Assembly: GCA_018398765.1 (NCBI GenBank)
Contig: JAHBMJ010003527.1
Coordinates: forward strand, 1-10,305
DNA from: Chromera velia
Taxonomy: Eukaryota; Sar; Chromeraceae
Length of the DNA: 10,305 nucleotides
Reading direction: 5' to 3'
A program made the translations under genes and the position numbers. The stretch's first letter is position 1; each line of letters begins with the position of its first letter. Below, one piece after another: positions 1 to 8,630 of the stretch. Under the pieces are notes generated by a model. It made no database searches. It saw only the letters and a list, made by a program, of their open reading frames with translations, and was not told the DNA's origin.

Positions 1-251
1 CCCCCGCCCCCCCATATACACGCACGCACGCTCGCGCCCGCGCTCAATCTCACACGAAGACACGCACACACTGCCAGTGGACTACGACAAAGGGGAAGAA
101 GACTAGTTGCAGCATAAGACGGGCATACACACAATCTCGCACAGTTTGCAGCTGGAATGCCACTCACACAGACATGGACCCGCATACAGACAGAATACAC
201 TATGCACCATGGAGACAGTTGACAATTCTTTCCGTCTGCCGACCGACCGAC

Positions 252-477
252 CAGGATAACCAGAGTGTCTGCTGCCGCCCTGCCCAACTCCCTGGACAAA
301 GGCTCCTCCAGGTCGAACATGCAAAGCCCCGCAAACGACTCGGCAGACGCACCGCAAGAGGACCCCGACACCTCTCCGCTCTCCGAGACGCTCACGGATG
401 GACCCACTCGAGAGATGGGCCTGTGTCAAACAGACGTACAAAAACAACGCACAAGGAAAACACAGAAAACATATTAA
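252..477 (+). CDS. Possible last exon of a plus-strand gene entering from the left edge
   Basis: Open frame with coding-like, C/G-ending codons from about 262, after an acceptor at CCAG (251 or 261). Residues include SAAALPNSLDKGSSRSNMQ, then a Ser/Pro/Asp-rich stretch (PQEDPDTSPLSE) and a basic tail, ending at TAA 475-477. AATAAAATAA follows at 491-500 as a possible poly(A) signal. It would be the disordered C-terminus of a gene whose earlier exons lie left of the window. A short stretch at 78-106 after CCAG (DYDKGEED, TAG) could be a different last exon of the same gene. I recognise no domain, and the first base is uncertain. Confidence 0.35.
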
Positions 478-532
478 TACAACAAAAAAGAATAAAATAA
501 CAGGATGGACCCACTCGAGAGATGGGCCTGTG
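396..532 (+). repeat. Exact 30-base direct repeat pair
   Basis: The 30 bases at 396-425 (beginning GGATGGACCCACTCGAGAG) recur exactly at 503-532. Each copy is followed by a second shared word, AAACAGACGTACA, at 428-440 and 551-563. The spacing differs by 16 bases, so this is an old local duplication with later insertion or deletion. The first copy lies in the possible plus-strand exon, the second after its poly(A) signal. Confidence 0.9.
491..500 (+). terminator. Candidate poly(A) signal, plus strand
   Basis: AATAAAATAA lies 14 bases after the TAA of the possible plus-strand last exon, in an A-rich stretch. Position fits a 3' end, but the region is generally A-rich. Confidence 0.3.
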
Positions 533-842
533 CACGTCAAGGAGGCAGGCAAACAGACGTACATGCAGAGACCGGAAACAAAGAAGAAGCTAAGAGGAGA
601 ACAAGGTGAAACATGTACAACGAAAGAGACGGGACGGAATGACTCACACAGAAAGGGGGTTGCCGGTCACAAGGACTGAGGAGTTCAAGACAGAATTGCA
701 CAGACAAAAAGAACGCACAAGGACAAGACAACACAGAGAAGGAAACGCAGGATGGAAGACAAAGCAATAAAGTGGCATAAACAAGGCGTACAGGCGTCTT
801 GCATACTCATCCCCCTCCCCTTCCCGTTTCTCCTCCGAATGC
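533..842. other. Intergenic stretch between convergent gene ends
   Basis: Holds the rest of the duplicated segment and A/G-rich plus-strand sequence, probably including the 3' UTR of the DnaJ gene. I see no convincing gene on either strand. Confidence 0.5.
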
Positions 843-902
843 TCACTTGAATCGGATCGCCTCATCCTCGTCGCCAATCTTCTCAATCAATCCCGTCAAA
901 TC
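843..902 (-). CDS. Exon 19: C-terminal helix and stop codon
   Basis: Acceptor ATGTGCAG. Encodes [19 protein letters not shown] and TGA at 845-843. The tail does not resemble KDEL. I see no clear AATAAA on the minus strand downstream to 500. Confidence 0.85.
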   Translation of the reverse strand, partial: DLTGLIEKIGDEDEAIRFK

Positions 903-1038
903 CTGCACATTGCATACGCACATACAGTGTCACGCACTGAGGAGGAGAAAACAAGAAAGAGAGAGAGAGCTCGTAAATGTACTCGACGCTTACACACCCG
1001 CAGACGCGCATCCAAACACAAAAGCACGAGCGTGAGCC

Positions 1039-1069
<31 letters not shown>

Positions 1070-2027
1070 CGCTCACGCGCGAACTGACTGACCGCTTCAG
1101 ACCCTAATGGTGCCACCCTCTTTCCATCAAGGTCGAGGAGCAAGTGTTCGGGTTTTCCCAAGGCCTCCCACAGGTCGACGAATCTGCACTCGAACAAACT
1201 CAATCGAACCTTAACATTTCACCACAATCGAGCATCAAAAAGAAAGCGCTACACAGCTAGTGACAACGCTAAAAACGGCTCCCGAGAGACATGCACGGGT
1301 AAATTGCACGCAGACGACGGCGTCTAAAGGGGGAGCAGAAACGTTGATCGACTGACACGGCAACTTGATTCGACCAACTGACCGACCGAGAGACCGACCA
1401 ACAACTAACAGACACACAGGGAGACAGACAGACAGACCTTTTGGACCTGCCGGTTGCAGGGACGTAGAAGGGGAGAGTGGCGAAGGAAGCTTGAGCAGGC
1501 AACCCGGTCGATACTCGGACCTGCTTGCATGCATTCATGCAGGACAGCAGGCAAGCAAGCAGAGAGGCTGGCTGCATGGCGTGTCTCCGCAGCGTCGGCG
1601 TCCAGGAGTGTAGAACAGTCCCGGCATGCCATGGAAGCTGATCGATCCACGAAGAAAGAAATAATAAATCACAACCAGCACACTGCTCCCTCCATCGGTG
1701 TCCATCCAGTTCAAAATCGGACGAATGCCAAAAAGGAAAACCAAAAAGTATTCATGCTTCACTTCTCAATCAGCGACCTTTGTTCAAATTTTTCCGAGCG
1801 AGAAAGAAAAACAGAAAAAAAAAAAAAAAGCCGGAAGGCAGAAAAAGGAAGAGAAAAGACAGGCAGACAGACAAACAAACAAAAGACAGACTGTCATCCA
1901 AAGGAGAACTCAGCTCTACCTGTCGGCTGACTGACCACCTGCACGACCACCTTCTCGCTTTCTTCTTCTCCTTCACTCTCGCCTTCCCCTTGTTGCTCTA
2001 CTTCTGTTCCTGCAGCAGCAAGCAACA

Positions 2028-2059
<32 letters not shown>

Positions 2060-2845
2060 CTTTGACGTATACAAACAAAGAGAGAGTCCATGCAGTCACA
2101 CAATTGAATGAATGAATGCAACGGTCGGTCGATTGAAATCATTGAATCATCAAAGACAACACAAAAGAAAAGAGAAACAGAGCCTCCCCTCCCACTCCCC
2201 ACAGACCACCTACCTGCAGCGACGGCTTCTCGAATTCTTGCTGCCGTCTCCTCTGTCTTCAGACTCTCAGCAGGGTCCACGTACGACGGGCTCACATGGA
2301 CAAGACAGAACGTTCTGCATGCACAAACAGGAACATTCATGCATGGTGGAAAGATGCAAACGGAAAGGGGTCAGCATCATGCGGAGCTAGATGAAAGAAT
2401 ACTTCTCAAGGCAACATCTCAGACCAGACAGCAAATCTTTCGATGCAGCAGAAGGAGCGCCACACCCACAAAATCGATTAATTGGTTTTCCTTTCTCGTT
2501 TTCAATGGGAATCGGCGTGTCTAACTGACCCATTCCATGGTAGTTTCTTGTTTTGTTTCGAAATCAAAAGCACGCAAATCTATCTGTACATTCTGCTTGA
2601 TATTTGTAAAAATGGACCATGCCATCACGCTAAAGGAAGGGAGGAAGGATGCGCAGAGCCCTCTGTCGGTCAGCACAGGCAGAAAAGAGAAGCAAAAATG
2701 TCCGTGAATGCGGCCCTGAAACACAAAAAGAGACATCACCGCCAAAAGAAAACGAGGAGCCACTCACTAACCTTGCCGACTGGTTCGATCGGCACAGGAG
2801 GGGCAGAGACCGGCGGTGGACGTATGGAGCCACTTTCTGAAAACA

Positions 2846-2922
<77 letters not shown>

Positions 2923-5900
2923 GTTTTGAAAGCGCCTGTCCGGAAAGAAAAAGAGAGACATACAGATTGGAATTCTGCAAGAGCCATCAGGAAACGAATT
3001 TCATTTTCTTTCTTAAGGTCAAGCCACTTTGTACCTGCAAAAAGAGATAGACAAGCAGAGTCAACTGGTACGCCGTGAGAAACACGGACACAAACTCTGA
3101 CTGACTGTTTGCAACTGGAGAAGCGCGGAAGAGAGTGCACTCTGAGCACTTCCCCCCTCGCCTTTTCCTTTCCCCTTTGCCTTGTTCCCTTTCAGGTCGA
3201 TCGTCGTAGTCGGTTTCGGGACTGCCTCCTTCTCCTGCTTTTCTCTGCACGCACAGAGAGGGACGGAGAGGTTGTATATGGATTGAAACTTATAGTGGCA
3301 CTACAAATGTAGACACGCATTTTCGTAAAGATTCACTTTTCATATGTGCTGGATGCGCTTTGTCTCTCATTGTTGTTTCTTGAACCCACAATAACAGACA
3401 GAAGAAAAGAAAGGAAAGCCGGGTGACAAACATACAATTTCAAAGAGCCGGTCGGCCGGACCGACAAACAGACGCACACAGATAGAAAGGAAGGGAGGAA
3501 CGGAGAAAAGAGAGAAATCGTAAGACCTCCTCTCCTTGCCTCACTCACTGCTAGGCTGACGGACTGACAGTTGGAACGGAAAGAGGAGCACTGAGGTCTC
3601 CTGGGCCCCCTTCACTTTCCACGCCGACGCCAGCTGACGACAGTCGGAGTCATGGGCCGCCAGCTGCACAGAGATGGGGGGCACGAACGTGTGTGGCAAA
3701 AAAGTTGGTCTTATTTAACACATGATTGATTAATCGTAGGCGAGAGGAAGGAAGGAAGAGAGGACACGGAGGAATGAATCCACAGTCACCGTCTTCGCGT
3801 CTTCTTTGACTCAAGCAAGCTCCAGGCTTTCTTTCTTTCACTCCTCCAGCTCCTCAAATACATCGCGTGTCAACGAACCACTTCATGGATGAGAGTGCGT
3901 GGCTTGACCTATGTACAAAAATACCCACTGAAGAAGAAAATGTGTTCTGCATCCACTGTAGAAACCTCTCACATAATGGCTGTAGCCTTTTTTGAATGTA
4001 TCCACGCAGGCAATGAAGAGTTCACACTCAAATGCACTCGAGTCCATGCGTTTTGACTTGACACTCAATTCCCCCACCTGAACGTGAACGATCGAGAATA
4101 CCTCCCTCCACTTGAACGCTGCGGCCTGTTCAGTCACCGAGGGCTCTTTCCGGGCGTTGAGGAGCACGACTGGGGAGGGGCCGTGGGGACGTCTCTGGAG
4201 AGTTTGGAGGACTCCGACGGCTTGGCCTGCATGCACTTGTTTGTGTTGAGGGGGGCTCGGGATAATTGGAACAACAGTAGTTTTTATAGTCTGTCGGTGA
4301 ATGAAACGGGACTTGATCAGACAAAGAAGACGGCAGGATCGAGAAAAGTATTCACTCTTGAGGTTGTACAGTCAAATCAAGCGGGGGGGCCTTTATCATC
4401 TCTGATCTCCCGGCCACTGTCTTTCATTTCAGCAAAGGGTTCAGCCTTCTTCCCTAACTCGATGGGCTCTCAGGGGGTTGTATGAAATCTTCGCGCACGC
4501 CTCAAGGTGCGAATGAGACAATAGTGGGGTTGTGAAAATCTTAGTATGACCCTCTCATTACCGTCATTACCGTCAAAAATTTACGGAAAGGAGAAACGCA
4601 GAAGATGAAGAAGAAGAAGAAGGAGGAGGAGGAGGGGAGGGGGGGGAAAGCAACCAACGTCGTTCTATTTGGAGAACCCTGAAGTCTCCGAAAAAAAGGC
4701 AGGCCCAGAAAAACGAAGCTTGTATCGTTTGTGAAGAGCTGTATGGTCCCCGTGGGATGGATGGAGTTTTAATTAAGTCATGAGGAAAAAAAAGTCACGC
4801 ACCCAAGCGAATTAAGCGAAGAAACGCAAATACATTCTCGAGAACAGCAAAGTCAGACGGGCAGAATTCTATCAGCTGACCACACTCGACAGACTGGATC
4901 CTCTTGGGAAAGTTTGAGGTCACGAAGTCACGAAGACTTCTCACCGAGGGATTGTACAAGTTCCCGTAGACCTGCAGGGCGGGGTATCCATCCATCCATC
5001 CGTCAAGCACGGGACACAGAAGAGGGGGGGGCAAAACCTTCCTCTTCCTTTGTCTGTCCATCCACTTCACAGATCCACACAAAAACGAGAGAGTCCGAGA
5101 TAATCAGGCCGTGAGGACAAAGATGAGAAAAGAGTTGGACAGGCAGACAGACAGACAGACAGACAGACACGGCTTTTGGACACGCGGATGAATCCTCTCT
5201 CCCTCATCAATCTCCCCATGCAGTCGGAAAGAGAAAAGAAAAGAAAAGAAAGAGAGAAAGGAAAAAAGAACAAAGAAAGAAAGAAAGAAAGAAAGCAAAC
5301 ATGCACGCACGGACGGACATGCGGTTTCGCCCCCTTTGCAAAGACGACCACGGTAGGCAGGACTCGGGGCTTCACTGGAAGCTTCTTCACTGTGGCTTTG
5401 TCACGCAGCGCGTTCACACGAGCAAAGGTTGCAATGCCTGCACACACAAACACACACACACACACACTCTCTCTCTCTCACACACACACACCTCACACAG
5501 AGAGAGACAGAGACAGAGACAGAGACAGAGACAGAGACGGAGACGGAGACGGAGACAGAGACAGAGACAGATAGACAGACAGAGACAGATAGAGAGATAG
5601 AGACAGACAGAGAGATAGGGAAAGTCAGCCGGTTGCATGCAGAGGCAGCTAGACACACTCACCAGAAAGCTGCGTTGCCGTCTCCTCCCACACAGGCGCC
5701 AGGTGTCTGCAGAACTCTTCGGTCTCGGAAAATACCTGCATCCGCACGTGCATGGATCGATGGATGCACCCATGGATGTTGTTTGTGTTCTTTTGAACTC
5801 GCATCCGCAGGAAAAAGATCGAGGCCCATGTTGGAATGAAAGTTCAGGCATACAGACAAACTCCGCAGATCAGACAAGAAACAGGGCTCGAGGGTGGGCC

Positions 5901-7545
5901 CATTCTACATCCAACACCGAATTAAGAGCGAGCGGAAAAAATAATATTTGCGTCAAGAAATCGTGATGCAACTTTTGGCGATCCAATTGCTCATGCAGGA
6001 AGTCGAAGAAGCAGGTATGGTGTATGAGTCTGCCTGTGCGGCCTCTTTGCTCTCCTCCTTTCCTCTCCTTTCCTTTCCTCTACTCTCTGCTTCCTTCCTT
6101 CCTGCTTGATTTGACTTTCCCCTGACACGCTTTCTTGTGTTTCTTTCCTTCACCTGATCATTTGACGCTGTCCGCATGCAGTATTTCAATTTCAGGCCAG
6201 GAGCAGCGGCGGATTCGATCATTGAGTACACGCCGATCGATACCCACAAGGCCTTTCCGGACGAAGGTGATCACTCACAGCAAGAATAAATAAAGTAAAA
6301 GGGGCAACGCGGACTGACTGACTGACTCCCTGTCAGTCAGACTGACCTGCACAACCCAGACGCTGTTGCCACCCTCAATCTCCACCTCCCTCTCCCACGC
6401 ACTCTCCCCATGCAGGGTACGCGTGGTGCTCGGAATGCCCTCATACTCTCCCGCCGTCTGGTCCCACACGCGTCTCTTTTCGGGGTCCGACAACACCTCA
6501 TACGCACGAGTCACCTCCTGGAATTTCAACAGACACTCTTCGCACCCAGGGTTCTTGTCAGGATGCCATCTGCAAGACCAGAGAGAGAGAGAGAGAGAGA
6601 GAAATGCTGGTTGGGATACACCCGCAAGATAACAAAGGTACGAAACGTCTGGATACAAAAAGTCGACTTCTCGTGTATTCGAGCAAGCCAACGATGAATG
6701 AGAGTGTGAGATCAGAAGAGATCCATCCCGTCAGCGAGTCCTTCACAAACCTCAGACAAGATTTGCACCTCCATGGGGAAAATACTCCGCACTAAGTTGA
6801 GCCTCTTGCAGTTCTCTCTTTTTGCAGCCTTGGCTGATCGATCTAGTCAGCTAGTGCATGCAAAATCGATCGAGTGGCTGCATGCGTACCTCAAGGACAG
6901 TTTTCTGTACACCTTCTTGATGTCCGTCGGAGACGCAGACCGTGGAACGTCCAGGGTAGCGTAGTGATCTGTCTCGGGTTCTCTCCGCACTCCCCCCACA
7001 TTATACGCTTCCTCGTGGGCCTTCAACCAGAAAGCCTGGAGGGAAGAAGAGAGGGAAGAAAAGAAGAAAGGCGAAAAGGGAAGCAAAAAGCTTAAAGGTC
7101 AAAACGCACACAACCTCAGGCGCGAAGAGACTGTACATCTCTCTACAGCACAGATGTACCCTACTTTCTTTCTTTCACTCACACAGCCCTTCCGTCTGCC
7201 CCATTGGCCTGAACCGAACGACTCTGCTGCTTCTGAGGCATGATGAAACAAAGAAGAGAAGAGAAGAGAAGGAAGCTGCGATCGAACCTCAGTTCATCAG
7301 AAGACATGCAAGCCAGCCGAAAGAAAGAAAGAAAGAAAGAAAGCAAACACGCGTCGTTGTCCTACTGCCAGACGACAAGGTGAGAGGAAGGAGATGGGAG
7401 GAAGCTCCAAAGGAGTCGCTCGCAACAGCTAGGGTGGTTGGATGCAAGCGAAGCCATCCCACTGACCAGAAAAAAGAGGCCAATTGTGAGCACGACAAAA
7501 CCCCAATTGACCTGCACGAATGCACATGAGTACCAGTAGAAAGCG

Positions 7546-7593
<48 letters not shown>

Positions 7594-8594
7594 CACAGAG
7601 AGAGAGAGAGAGAGAGAGACGTGAATGCATACAGAGCAGAAAGAAGTTTTCCCAGAACCCGCAGTATGCGGGAAAACAGGCACAAAGGAAGGACGGAAGG
7701 AGGGACGGAAGGAAGGAAAGTGGGAAGGAAGGAGGGAAGAGAGAAAAAAAAACAAATGAACTCAATGAAGCAACTCGAAGCATTTCTGCAGTCTCGAGAA
7801 GACTAATGCAGCAGTATTCTGCTTCATTGACTAATTGTGAAACCGAGACACTGAAAGGAGGAACTGCAAGCAGCCGGACAAACCCTTGAGAAAACCACAG
7901 ACGGAAATGGCTGCATGGTTGAAGAACGAGCCCATCGAGCACGGCACAGAAACCAAGCAAGCAGGCTTTGTGCCTCCGCATCAACAACCACGAAGAAAAT
8001 GTCAAGTGACACAAACCAGTGAAGGAAAACCAAGAAACAGAAAGCCGATACACATGCACATTGAACACCGAACGAGACCACGTGCATACATGGTTGACGG
8101 AATGAATGTCAGACAGCTAGGCCGATAGGAGTCTTCACGGAGGGGGCGCGGGAAGGAACCGAATCTTCCACGAACGTACAATCTTTTGGAATGTTGTCTG
8201 TTGCTCCTTGCCCTTTTCCGTTTCTCTTTTGAGGAATTCCCCTTCACCATCAGAAAAGTCCTCTCCCTCCTCCGAGCCAAAAGACTGGTCCCCCGCAGAA
8301 CCTACGGGGGAGAGGTCAAACTCGTCATCTGAGGCCACTTCTTTTTTCTTCCCTCCTTTGCTCTTCTGCTGCTGCTGCTGTTGCTGCTGTTTTTTCTCCT
8401 TCTTCTTCGCTCGCAGCTTTTCTTTCTTGGACAGAACCTTCACATTCCCTTCAGGAACAGCCTTCTCATCCTCCCCCTTCTTCTCCTTCCCCCTTCCCGC
8501 CGCAGTCCGACGGGGGCCCTTTCCCGAGGCATCGTTCATGTCTACATCGGGAGAGGGGACCCCGTACATGTCGTACTTCATCAGGGGGCCCTGA

Positions 8595-8630
<36 letters not shown>

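Larger units (their letters stand above)
5736..6346 (-). other. Intron 6
   Basis: 611 bases. Unlike the other introns it has a long pyrimidine tract on the plus strand (about 6040-6170), part of the possible nested gene. A GACT/GTCA inverted repeat lies beside its donor. Confidence 0.8.
7512..8179 (-). other. Intron 3
   Basis: 668 bases, the longest intron. Contains the CT/CA/GA block at 7546-7619 and GGAA/GGAC repeats at 7683-7737. A plus-strand open frame at 7886-8128 has no splice or family support. Confidence 0.7.

Noticed and set aside
2482-3078. Long plus-strand open frame across 2482-3078
   Set aside because: It is kept open by the GA/CA microsatellite and is the antisense shadow of exons 13-14.
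4433-4484. Plus-strand stretch after TTTCATTTCAG ending in TGA
   Set aside because: The acceptor looks good, but only about 17 codons follow and no partner exon was found.
4432-4485. Minus-strand stretch ([16 protein letters not shown]) as an extra exon between exons 9 and 10
   Set aside because: The phase fits and the residues look plausible, but its acceptor would be GAG, while all the other acceptors are CAG, and its donor is weak. Kept out pending transcript evidence.
5176-5839. Overlapping open frames with TH, RE or SV dipeptide runs
   Set aside because: These are translations of the compound microsatellites, with no real protein pattern.
6184-6282. Minus-strand reading of the nested-gene region as an extra DnaJ exon
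   Set aside because: Exons 6 and 7 join directly as WVVQ-VFSE, a continuous thioredoxin strand, so nothing is missing there. The acceptor would be AAG.
7289-8068. 259-codon minus-strand open frame
   Set aside because: Mostly intron 3 and intron 4 sequence. The 45-base membrane exon overlaps it but is read in another frame.
7886-8128. Plus-strand open frame of 80 codons in intron 3
   Set aside because: It reads well in places but has no splice, poly(A) or family support and is antisense to an intron with purine-rich plus-strand bias, which favours chance open frames.
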